This document shows, one piece after another, positions 51,393 to 61,142 of a stretch of DNA of 64,000 nt (its first letter is position 1; every line of letters begins with the position of its first letter). Origin of the DNA: Cafeteria roenbergensis (taxonomy: Eukaryota; Sar; Bigyra; Bicosoecida; Cafeteriaceae); the NCBI GenBank assembly GCA_008330645.1, contig VLTN01000006.1:372001-436000 (forward strand), written 5' to 3'. Both the position numbers and the translations under genes were made by a program. The notes below the pieces were generated by a model. It did not search any database. It was not told the DNA's origin and saw only the letters and a list, made by a program, of their open reading frames with translations.

Positions 51393-53023
51393 CTACAGCG
51401 AGACTGCCGCGTGCCGCGGGGCGCGCTCGCCGCCGTCCTCGCTGAGGGGGCTCGGCGCGGGAAGGCTGCCCAGGTTTGATCGAGTTGCAAGCGCTCCCAG
51501 CGCGTTGTCGACATCCGATACGGCGTCTGTGTCATCACCCAGGCCGTTGCCGTCCGAAGTCGTGTCGTCGGACTCCGCCCCGGAGCGACGGGGGGTCGGC
51601 GCGAGGGTGGTGATGAGGAACCCCGCCACGACAAGCAGCGCCCCGCCGATCATGATTCCAGATGGAAGGATCCCTCTGCGGGAAGGATGGGTACGCAGGC
51701 GCAGTCTCGGGGAGCCAAACAGTGGGTGGATCGGGCATGAGCAGCAGAGACGGCGGCGAAAATGGTCTCCGACGCAGGCAGCAACCATGGCAGCATCAAC
51801 GCCTTCCAGGTTCCCCGCGAGGGCAAACCGGAGGCAGCCGGGGGAGGGGGCAGGTCAGAAGCTCACGGGGTTATCATGTCAGCGATCATGGCGAGGGGCA
51901 CCGTGAGGCTGAGTCCGACCGTCGCGGCTGTTGGTGAGGTGAGCAGTACGGCCTGCGCCCAGAGCAGGTCTGCAAGGACGTTGTCGACGAGCCCCTTGCA
52001 AATTATGAGCCCCAGGAGGTCCCACGTAAGGGCCCCAAGGTCCTCCACGCCGGTGGCGTGCAAGATCGCGACGACGGGGCCGAGGAGGAGGAGGTTGAAC
52101 AGCCCCACAAACCCGAACAGGACGCGGAGGTTGAAGGGCACGGACTCTGTCTCGGGGGCAGCCTTGCGCAGCGTGACGGTGTACGCGCCATACAGGAAGG
52201 CGCTCGCGAGGGCAAGACAGATACCAAGCGGGGTGGAGCTGCCTTGCGAGGCCGTCTGAGAAGCGAGCGCGGTCACCACGGCGCCGGCAACCCTGCGGTC
52301 TCGAAGAAGGGGGGGGGGGGGGGGGAGGGCAGTGAGACAAAGGAGCCCGGAGTCGGAAGCGAGGGACGGCTGGTGGCGGGAGGGACGTGGCCACACTGGT
52401 TGAAGGGCGCCGCATCGCAATTGAACGCTGGGCAGCGAGAAGACTTCAACTCACGCCGTGATCACGCCAGCAGATATAAGGAAGCTCAAGCTCTCCCCCA
52501 GGAAGCCAATGCTGAGCATCAGCGTGAACACAGAGGAGGTCGACGACAGAATCGTCGACACGGAGACGGTCGTGCCGTCAAGGGACGCGTTGTAGGTCTC
52601 TTGGGCCGCGAACCAGATCACTGACAAGAACATGGCTGCGCGCGCTTCGCGCCGCCAGCTGCCGTCCGCCGGGTGTGCCCATGATGCCAGCGACTTTGAC
52701 TGCGTCGCGATGCGGGAGCGCGTCAGCTCCGCGACGAGAAGCAGCGAGAAGAGGGCATTGCTGACATAGGTCAGAAAAAATGGGCGGTCGAAGCCGCGAG
52801 TTTTCATAATGTACTGCACAAGGACCGAGGCGGACGTCCAGATGATCGACACCATGACCAGCAGCACCGCTCCGATTGCGTGCGAGCGAGAGCAACACAG
52901 GATGGACGGGTCGGCCTGGCCTGCGGCTGCCGCTGCAGCGCCTGCCGACGGGGCCGCCTTCCCGGCGAGGAGAGAGGCCACTTCTCCATCCGTCCCGTCA
53001 CGGCTGCCCTTGGTGCCGGCCAT
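51393..53023 (-). CDS. SLC35F5-like drug/metabolite transporter
   Basis: Minus-strand exons are 53023-52455, 52292-51867 and 51675-51393, giving 425 residues. Introns of 162 and 191 bp use GTGAGT and GTGAGC. The first intron's acceptor is preceded by a C17 tract. About ten hydrophobic segments are seen, starting with LLVMVSIIWTSASVLVQYI. SLC35F5-type landmarks include PFFLTYVSNALF, SVSTILSSTSSVFTLMLS, ALASAFLYGAYTVTLRK, LFGFVGLFNLLLLGPVV with HATGVEDL, and LTVPLAMIAD. The family belongs to the DMT/EamA superfamily; substrates of SLC35F5 members are not settled. The C-terminal tail after the last membrane segment is acidic and Ser/Asp-rich. It is divergent from the antiporter gene with 249 bp between starts. 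Confidence 0.93.
52309..52325. repeat. G17/C17 homopolymer forming an intron polypyrimidine tract
   Basis: Seventeen G's on the plus strand are seventeen C's on the transcribed-sense (minus) strand, 14 bp before the acceptor CAG of the first SLC35F5-like intron. Confidence 0.95.
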
Positions 53024-53272
53024 GACCCTCCCCACTGCGGAGGAGTCCCGCCCTTGACCCCTGGGCGCGCGGACGGTGCTTTCGCCCGCGAGGCTGTTGC
53101 GGCTCCGCGCGCTCTGCCTCACGGTCCCAGAGAAATGCTAGCAACTGCGCGGGCAGAGTCGGGTGCTGAGTCGCCCTGACTCACGACGGTCACGGCCACC
53201 CTGGCAAGCGTGAGCGCGAGGACGCGCCGCCAGGCTCGCCAAGACGCAATTGCGGTGGAGGTTGGGTAAACT

Positions 53273-56200
53273 ATGCGCGTTCCCCTCCTCGGGGCCGTTG
53301 CCTTGTGCTTCGTCGCCGCTTTCATCGCGGCCGCAGCAGAAGCCGGTCTTCCAGCCGACGGCCAGCCGCCCCTTGACGACGACCGGCTGTCCCCTGGCCG
53401 GAGAGGCCTCGCGAGTGCAGCTCGCCCACCCATGCAGGAGGCGACTGCTTCGCTCCCCCTGGGGGACGAGACAAGCGCGGGAACCGGCGCAAAGATGACT
53501 GCAGTTTCTGCGGAACCTGCCGCCCCGCCGCCAGCCATGGCGCGCGCTGAGGCGCAAGCGAGCCAGGTCAGGCCGCAAAACGCGCAAAGTGCGAACCCTG
53601 CCGAGGAGCCGGGCTCGCCAGATGCGATTCTGGCGTCTCCGGCAGACGGAGGCGAGCGCATGCCGGCGTCCGCGGGCTCGGCCGAGGAGTGGGAAGAGCA
53701 AATTTCCACTGTGCAAAGAGGCCTGGAGACCCTGTTGCGCGAGTCCACTGAGGACCTGAACAGGGCTAACAGCACCCTGCAGCGCACCGTGGCAGAGGAC
53801 GATGACGAGGAGGACGAAGTCGATCTCCCGCCGCCGGCTGGCACGACAGCCTCAGCTGGGGCCCAGGGCAACAGCCCGTCTGCTGGGGGCCCAGGCGTCG
53901 GTGTGGACAGGCAGTCCAAGGATTCCCGGGGCGGTCACCACAGGCCTGAAGTGACCGTCGTCAAGGCCGAGCCCGAGCCCACACACCCCGGCTCAGATGG
54001 CCAGGTGGGAGGCGACGGCGGGCTAGAAGGCTCGAAAGAAGGCCCCCAAGACGGCCCGGTCAGCCCCACCGGGAGCAACACGACGGCTACGTGGCCGCCA
54101 GCGTCCGCGGCCGCCAGCGCAGAAACAGCCGCCGCCGCGAGCAACGCTTCGGCAGCCTCCTCGCCGCGCCCCAACGCCCCCCCCGTTCCTCCTCCACCGC
54201 CGACGGCGTCAGACCTGCTCCTCGTGCCCTCCCACGCTGGAGAATCGTGCGACGCCACGTGCGAGCGCAGTGGCGACCTCGTCTGCAAGCGCAAGCGCGG
54301 CCCTCTGGCCGCGGACTGCGCTGCCATGGTGGAGGCCTTCGGCTGCACTCCCCCTTGCGCTCAAAGCAGGGGTGTGCTGCTCGCCGCGCCGGCACTCGTC
54401 TCGGACTGGCACGTCGTCCTGGCCGACTTGCTTCAGGCCAGAGAGGCCGCGAAGGCCGCAGCTGCGGCCGAGAATGGGTCGTGGGAGTCGCAGTCATACC
54501 CGGCAGGCTCTGCCGACGCAGCTGCAGCGCGCGAGGCGAATTCCAACCCTGACGCTGCTCAGCCCGGCCCCTCAGCCAGCCAGGCTGCCTCCGCGCCACT
54601 CCTGAATGCGTCCGCAACGACAGCGAACCACGCCCTCACATGCGTGGTTCCGCAGCTGCTTTCTCCCGACGGGGCGCCTGCGGGGACCGATGGCGTCGCC
54701 TGGGGCCTGGACTGCGCCGCGGCGCACCCCTCCGCCAGGCGGCTCTGCCCGTGCGGGCGCATGAGCGCGCTGGCCGAGGAGAACAAACGCCTCAAGGAGA
54801 GTCTGGCTGCGGAGGCGAGGGAGCGGCTGGAGGAGCTGACGGACCTGAGCAAGCACGTGGCCGAGGTGCTGCGGGGCTTCGCCAGCTCCAGGAAGGAGCT
54901 GAGGGAGAAGGACCTTGCTATCCACGAGCAGGAGGAAGAGGACGAGGCGATGGCGCGCGCCCACGCGATCATGGAGGCGCTTGAGACCGTGGAGTATGAG
55001 ACAGGAATGGTCAAGCTGGCTGACGGCACCGCCATGCTGTTTCACGATGCCAAGCAGGAGGCCGAGGATATCCTGCTGGAGGTGTCGGAGCGCGCTAAGG
55101 AGCGGGCCAAGGAGCGCGCCGCAGAGGCCATGCAAGCCGAGGAGGACGCGCACCGCGCCGGCGACGACAAGTCTGCGGCAGACAGCCCGCCTGGCGACGG
55201 GGCGGGTGACCACGAGGCTGCCGATTCGGGTGTCCCCACTGAAACGCCCGCTGATCTGCCTGGTGCCGCATCGGAAGGGACCACGCCTGAGGACCGCGAC
55301 TCTGCGCCGAGCACGCCAGTGTCCACGCCGCCTTCGTTGGACGGGGAGGCTGAACCGGACGCAGATGCCACCCCTGATTCGAGCGAGCCCGAGCGGCCAG
55401 AGGGACAGCCAGCGACCAACCCCGACGCCACCTCGCTTCCCGGCCCCGATGCCACGTCGGCAGCAGGCGGCAATGCTGGCCAAGAGGCCGGCGCTGGTAG
55501 CCGTCCCGACGGCGGGAAGGGCGGCGGCCGCGAACCCCAGCCGAATCAGGATGCTGGCCCGGACCCTGGCGGCCCGGCAGCGGCGCCCACCTCGCCACCC
55601 CAGCCAGGCGACGGCGACGCCCCCCCAAGGGAGCACCCATCGGGCAAGCCTGCTCCAACGGCGAGCTCCACTTCCCCAGCGCCCGCCGCGCACGGAAGCG
55701 GCGGCAGCGGCAGCAGCGGCAGCAGCGGCAGCGGCAGCGGCAGCGGCAGCGGCAGCGGCAGCGGCAGCGGCAGCGGCAGCGGCAGCGGCAGCGGGCAGCG
55801 GCAGCGGCAGCGGCAGCGGCAGCGGCAGCGGCAGCGGCAGCGGCAGCGGCAGCGGCAGCGGCAGCGGCAGCGGCAGCGGCAGCGGCAGCGGCAGCGGCAG
55901 CGGCAGCGGCAGCGGCAGCGGCAGCGGCAGCGGCAGCGGCAGCGGCAGCGGCAGCGGCAGCGGCAGTGGCGCTGCGGACCCACCGCGTGCTCGGCCCAAG
56001 CACGGTCCTGGTGAGGGCTCGGGGCTGTTGGGGGGCGGCGGCCAGGACCCGGCCATCCTGTCGTACAACGCGCTGTTGCTGCAGGACATTGCGGCGCTGC
56101 TGGCGGCAGCGGCCCTTGGAGGCATCGCAGCCGCACTCATCGGCGCCCCGCCCTCGTTTGGGTACCTGCTTGGCGGTGCCATCGCCGGGCCTTCGGGCCT

Positions 56201-58205
56201 GGGGCTGGTGTCGAACCTGGAGCAAGTGGGGACTGTCGCGCAGTTCGGCGTCGTATTTCCGCTGTTCGCCAACGGACTCCAATTTCACCTCAAGGACCAT
56301 GCCAGGTTCCACAAGCAAGCAGCTATCAGCGCGCTAGTCCTCTCAGCGTCGCTCATGGGCCTCTTCGCGTTGCTCGGGATCACCACTGGGCTGGTCTCGG
56401 GAGTGACAGAGGGCGTGCTCGTCGGACTGGCCGCCTCCGTCTGCTCGCCGGGCGTGGCCATCGCCAACTTGGTGCACCTTGGTCACCTGACCCGCACCGC
56501 CGGCCACATTGGAACGGGCATCATGGCCGCTCAGGACCTCCTCATGGGCCTCCTCCTCTCGCTGCCGCACGCCTTGGCCCCCTACCTTCAGCAGCAGCGA
56601 AAGGGCGAGGCCGCCCACCACCGCTTCTCCGCAGCGGGAGGCCACTCCCACCCGATGCCATCCCCCGCTGCTGGGCACGGGGCGGGGTCCTCAATTGGCC
56701 GCAGCCTCGCCGCGGCCGGCGCGGGGGCTTGGCAAGCCGCCACCGACGCAACTTCCGCGTTCGGCTTCGCTTCTGGCCCCTCTGGGGCCCACGGCCGGCG
56801 CCTTGCAGATGCCTCCGCTGCGTCGCTGCATGGCTCGCACTCCGATGCTGCGTCGCACCCCTCTGGGGCCGACGGCTCGCTGGCCCTGGCGGACAATCCC
56901 AGCGTGAGCCCGGTGTTCCTCGCCGCGGGCGCGCTTCTCAAGAGCGCCGCTGCGTTTGTACTCGTGGCCCTGCTGACCGCCCTCGTGTCGCGGCGCGTAG
57001 TGCCCAGCGTGGTGGACTTCTTGGGCCAGCGGGGCCAGCAGCGCGACGTGCACTTGCTCGCGCTGGTCGGCCTTTGCATGGTGCTGGGCGTGGCCACCGA
57101 AGCTGCAGGGCTGTCCCTCGAAATGGGAGCGTTCTTTGCTGGCCTCATGGTGGCCGGGGCCAAGGACATCGAGCGGGTGATGAAGGCTGTCGACCCACTG
57201 GCTCAAGTGTTCTCTGGGATGTTTTTCGCGTCCATCGGACTGGTCATTTCGCCATCGTACGTTGTTGCCAAGGCTCCTGTCATCCTGTCAGCCATCGTCG
57301 TGCTCTTTGTGGTCAAGACGCTGCTCCTCTTCGCCGTGACGCGCTGGCTCGGGTTCGAGACCCGTCACGCCGTTGTGACCGCGGTTGCGCTGGCCCAAGT
57401 GTCCGAGTACAGCCTCATTTTCACCGGCAAGGCGCACGCAATCGGCCTCTTGAGCCGGGCCACGTACCTCAGGTGGATGACTGCCACCATCGGCGCGCTC
57501 GTCACGTCGCCCCTGCTCGCAAGAACGGCACCGCTGCTGCTCAAGGCCCTTGGAGTGACCTCCAACGCAAGCCCAGCGCGGCCCGCGAGGACGGCTGTGC
57601 GCAACGGCGCAGCAGCGCCCACGACAGACTCGGGGTCGGAGAGCGGCGCTGATCCGCCACTCGCGTCGTCTGGCAAGGGTGCTGACGGGGCCAGCGGCGC
57701 ACGCGCGCCCGGGGCCTGTCCCGGCGCCTCAACGCAACCCCCAAGCCCACCGAGAAGTGGTGCGGCCAAATGGAGCGCGCAGGGTGCTGCCACGGGCGGC
57801 AGCCGTGCACGCGGCGTGCTGGCTCCTGCGCCGGGTGCCAGTGCAGCCAATAGGCACGTGCACTCCGACGGGGAGCTGCCTGCCAGGGCCGATTCGGAGG
57901 CCACAGACTCCCAGGGGGCTCTCTCTGACGATGGCGTGTCGCCATGGACGAGGGCAGTCTCGAACCCGCACGAAGTGAGACATAGGGGCACCGCATCCAG
58001 CGCCCGCCCGGGCAGGAAGTCCCCCGCACCCGGCTCGCTCACAGCCCGGGTCACGCCCGCGTCAAGGGGGGCACGGCCGCCGTCCACACTGCAGCGAGCA
58101 TCGTTGCTGGCGGCCATGAGCCACAACGCCCGCCATGGCGCCGACCCCGCCGAGGACGGGCCGGGCAGCCCGCGCCACGCCCACACCGACCGTGAGTGCG
58201 TATAG
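53273..58205 (+). CDS. TMCO3/KEA-like cation:proton antiporter with Cys-rich luminal region, frame broken in a Gly-Ser repeat
   Basis: The N-terminal part is open from ATG 53273, and the C-terminal part in another frame to 58205. They meet in a (GGCAGC)n repeat where one extra G at about 55793-55795 separates the frames. If joined, the protein is about 1640 residues. It begins with a signal peptide ([17 protein letters not shown]). A Cys-rich segment has [19 protein letters not shown] and a later [12 protein letters not shown] coiled coil follows ([32 protein letters not shown]), then a Gly-Ser linker. The CPA2 antiporter domain (about 12 membrane segments) has [59 protein letters not shown] and [16 protein letters not shown]. 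Coiled coil plus antiporter is the TMCO3/KEA4-6 plan. A GTGAGT at 58191 could splice to a last exon ending at 58362. Confidence 0.85.
55731..55966 (+). repeat. (GGCAGC)n hexanucleotide repeat encoding a Gly-Ser linker
   Basis: About 39 copies of a 6-bp unit lie between the luminal and membrane parts of the antiporter gene. In the frame of the C-terminal domain it reads Gly-Ser; before the extra base that frame reads poly-Ala, and after it the N-terminal frame reads Gln-Arg. Confidence 0.97.
55793..55795 (+). other. Extra G in hexamer repeat, +1 frame break
   Basis: The repeat reads ...agcgggcagc... once where all other units read agcggcagc. This single base separates two frames that each encode half of one recognisable transporter. 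It is probably a sequencing or assembly error in a simple repeat, or a recent slippage mutation. Confidence 0.9.
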
Positions 58206-58641
58206 GCGCCAGATGCAAGGGAGTGGGCAAGGAAGGGAAGGCTCCTGCCCCGGACTGCTGCAAGCGAGCGTGCCCCCTGTCCGTCTCGCAGCCGTTGCAG
58301 CGGCCTCGGCCACGACTCAGTCTTGGCAAGCGGTCGCAGTCCTGTGCCGGTTCTCGCGCTGACGCTTCTGCTGCTTCTCTGTTTCACCGGCTGTGTGACC
58401 CCGAGCGCCGGAGTGGTGCCGGTGGGCATGGTAATGTGGGAGCCACGTGATTGAATGTGCATGTTGCAGCGGAGCGCGCCGCAGAGACGCTGAAGCCAGG
58501 CCGCAAGGCACCGGTGCGGGAATTGCGAGCTTGGCGAAGGCCACACAGCCAACGCGGCGAACGCTCCCGGGAAAAGGTACACGCAACAGAAACCTGCAGT
58601 GTCGACACACCACTGCGCGGCAGCGCCGCGCGTTAACGGAC
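58206..58641. other. Convergent intergenic region, possible last exon of antiporter gene
   Basis: These 436 bp follow the antiporter stop. An acceptor (TCTCGCAG at about 58291) is followed by an open stretch to TGA at 58362, which could be an alternative 3' exon joined from GTGAGT at 58191. No other gene was seen. Confidence 0.35.
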
Positions 58642-59119
58642 TCAGCGGTCCAGCCGCACAGGGGCAGCCGGGACGACTGGAGAAGCGGCGGCCACCTGCG
58701 AAGGAAGACAGCACAGCGAGGACAGCGGAGCGCCAGGACGTCAGAGTTCTGGATCGTACGGGAATCGAGCGCCACGTGCGGCTTGCGGGCGGGGGAGGAA
58801 AGGCGAGGAGTGGCATGGCGTCGGCGGCTGCTTCGGCTCCTGCAGGTCGCCGAACGCCTGAGGCCGCGCTACCAAGCCGGGAAGCGACGCTCAAGCGCAC
58901 GCCGCGCACAGCCGCCGAGCTCACATGGCCGTGCTCGTGGCCGTGGCCGTGGCCGTGCTCGTGGCCGTGGCCATGGTGGGCCTTGGAGACCTTGTACGCA
59001 GCCATGCGCTCGCCGACGAGGACAGCAAAGCCAGCGGCCGCGAAGGGCTTGAGGCCCATCCACACGAGCTCGGCCGAAGCGGAGAGCTTGGGGATGAAGC
59101 CGGAGAACGAGCCGGCCAT
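58642..59119 (-). CDS. Small membrane protein with His-Gly-rich end
   Basis: Proposed minus-strand exons are 59119-58925 and 58695-58642, phase 0, giving 82 residues across a 229-bp GTGAGC...CGCAG intron. The protein starts MAGSFSGFIPKLSASAELVW and has one hydrophobic segment (FAAAGFAVLVGERMAAY). A run of alternating His-Gly/His-Glu residues follows (13 His in 20 positions), then a short Ala/Val/Pro tail. Size and shape resemble small inner-membrane subunits of mitochondrial complexes, but no family was recognised. The His-rich stretch would be expected to bind zinc, nickel or copper. Exon 2 is short and chosen only by splice signals and frame; without splicing the frame continues into a long low-quality translation. 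Confidence 0.55.
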
Positions 59120-59409
59120 AGCTGCGGGACGAGCGCGCTGTGAGGCGCCTCGCGATGCCAGCACCCTCGCTTGCGATCGGCCAAGGGCCGTTCCTGGCAG
59201 AGCTGGTGCGCCGTGTTCTCCACTCGCAAGCGCCAGTTGCAGCTCGCGCCCGAGGCCACTGGTGTGTGTGCCAACCACCTCCCCTCGTTGCTGTGAGCCC
59301 ACCCCAGACTCTCGGGGAGCCGGGCCTCCCAGGAACCAGGCCAGAAGCAGGAGTGGCGAGCGTAAGTTGCACTTTCTTCCGACGAACCTCCGACTTGCAC
59401 GCCAGTGGC

Positions 59410-60880
59410 ATGGCTGCAGCTGCTTCGAGTGCCCACGAGCTGGGAAAGGAGCTGTCTGAGGCCGCTTTCCAGGGCGACGTGAGCAGGGTGAAGCAGCTGC
59501 TGGACATTGGCGCGCATATCGACCGACGGAACACGGTGAGCCTTTCGCAACGGCTAACCCTGCCTGCCGCGCGCCCTTGGGGGGTCCAGATAGGGCAATC
59601 GAGAGGTGTGATGCGATGCATCGCTGGACCACTGCTGCCTCGATCATTGCTGAGCAGTATGGCTGCACGCCGCTCATTCTTGGTGCTGTCAAAGGCAACC
59701 ACAAGTTGGTCGGTCTGTGCCTGAACCGCGGCGCTGACCCGAACGCCAACGACGAGGTCAGCCATGAGGGTCCTTGGTTTGCCCGTGGGCAGCGGCGCAC
59801 GCACGGGCGCTCCGAAACTGCGGGCATGCCCTCGTATACTGAGTCGAGGCGGCAGGCGCGCACTCCCCGACGCGCAACCGACACTGCGCGGTGTTCCGAT
59901 TGTGTGAACGCAGAGCGGGTGGACACCGCTAATCAGCGCAGCCGCCAATGGTTTCGATGCAGTGTCGACGTTGCTACTCAGCTGCAAAGCGAACCTCGAG
60001 GCCAGGGATACGGTTTGCCAACCTGGAGAGCAATTCTCGGCCCCGAGAACGGCAACGCTGGCACCATGCATGCTGGAAGCCTACTGGGGGTCGAGGTTGG
60101 TATTGGTGGGACGCTCACCAGGGTCGTGCAGGCAGGCCGATCGGGCATGAGCACAAGATCGAGCCACCAAAGTTGACGCTTCGGCCCTGCAGAGTGGATG
60201 GACAGCCCTTCATTGTGCAGTGGCCAACGGCCACCTCACTACAGCCCGACTGCTGGTCGAGTGTGGTGCTAACCTCGAGGCCAAAACCGACGTGCGTTGC
60301 GAAACAAGCGTCCTTGCGTTCCCGAGGGGCAGCAGCTGCGCAAGAACTGCGCGTGGTTTCACCAGCGGACCGCCTTTGGTGCGCGGCCATCAAGTTTTTA
60401 CTTGCACTGCATGCAGCCCAACATGGTGCACGGCTTGTGTTTGAAACGGTCCCATGCAGGCTGGCCGAACCGCGCTCTGTTTGGCAGCTGCTGGCGGCAA
60501 CGCCAGCATGGTCGCCATGCTTCTCGGCCTCGGAGCCGATGAGGGCATCGTTGATTCCGTCAGTGCAGTGCGGGTGCTTGCCCACCAAATCCTGGGCTCT
60601 GGGTCCCCAGTCTGCGGACCGAAGTGTCAGGCCTCCCCGGCAATTGCTGACTGGCGCGCAACGCGTCGATTCACGCTTGGCTGGCCGCTGTCGTTGTGTA
60701 CCCAACGGCTCGATGCAGAGTGGCTGGAAAGGCATGGATCCCCCAATCGGAGCGGTCGGCGACCGTTTGAGCGCACAGAAGGGGGCCGGAAACTGGGAGA
60801 GACGTCGGGTGCTGTCCATTTGGGGCTCTTGTGTCGGCCTCTCGAGTGCTTCACCGGTTAGGGGTGGCGCTTCGTCCTGA
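59410..60880 (+). CDS. Ankyrin-repeat protein with one repeat per exon
   Basis: Six plus-strand exons: 59410-59535, 59658-59756, 59914-60012, 60193-60291, 60460-60558 and 60719-60880, giving 227 residues. All introns are phase 0 (122-180 bp). Exon 1 encodes an N-terminal helix and a first ankyrin unit (ELSEAAFQGDVSRVKQLLDI). Exons 2-5 are each exactly 99 bp and encode one full 33-residue ankyrin repeat, beginning YGCTPLI, SGWTPLI, SGWTALH and AGRTALC and ending N-ND-, LEARDT, LEAKTD and GIVDS. Exon 6 begins SGWKGMD like another repeat but diverges into a 53-residue tail. Internal donors are GTCAGC, GTTTGC, GTGCGT and GTCAGT, unlike the GTGAG used elsewhere in the window. A protein-interaction role is expected; the partner is unknown. 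Confidence 0.88.
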
Positions 60881-61142
60881 GTGCGTGGTTTGGCCGCCGC
60901 CAAGATCAGCACACTGCCTGTGCCCCTTGGGAGTGTTTAGGGTTTCGTGGCTGTCGCGATTCAGCTGGATTCTGTGAAGCATGCCGCTTTCAGTTTGCTT
61001 TTTTGAAATGATGCCTTCAGACGACCAGCGACCGGTTGCCCATGCTCGAGTGTGGCCCACCCCCCCCCCCTCTCGCAGGCCCCGGGCTCTCGAACCCGGT
61101 CCGCGTCACCGCCACTCAAATTCTGCTGGCAGGTGAACACTC

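Noticed and set aside
57365-59926. 853-codon minus-strand frame
   Set aside because: It overlaps the antiporter domain on the plus strand. Only the short piece starting at 59119 has protein-like character, and it is annotated separately with a splice.
61060-61142. tRNA-like T-arm (CCGGG-TTCGAGAG-CCCGG on the minus strand)
   Set aside because: The loop lacks the C expected at position 61, and no matching acceptor stem, D-arm or anticodon arm could be built around it.
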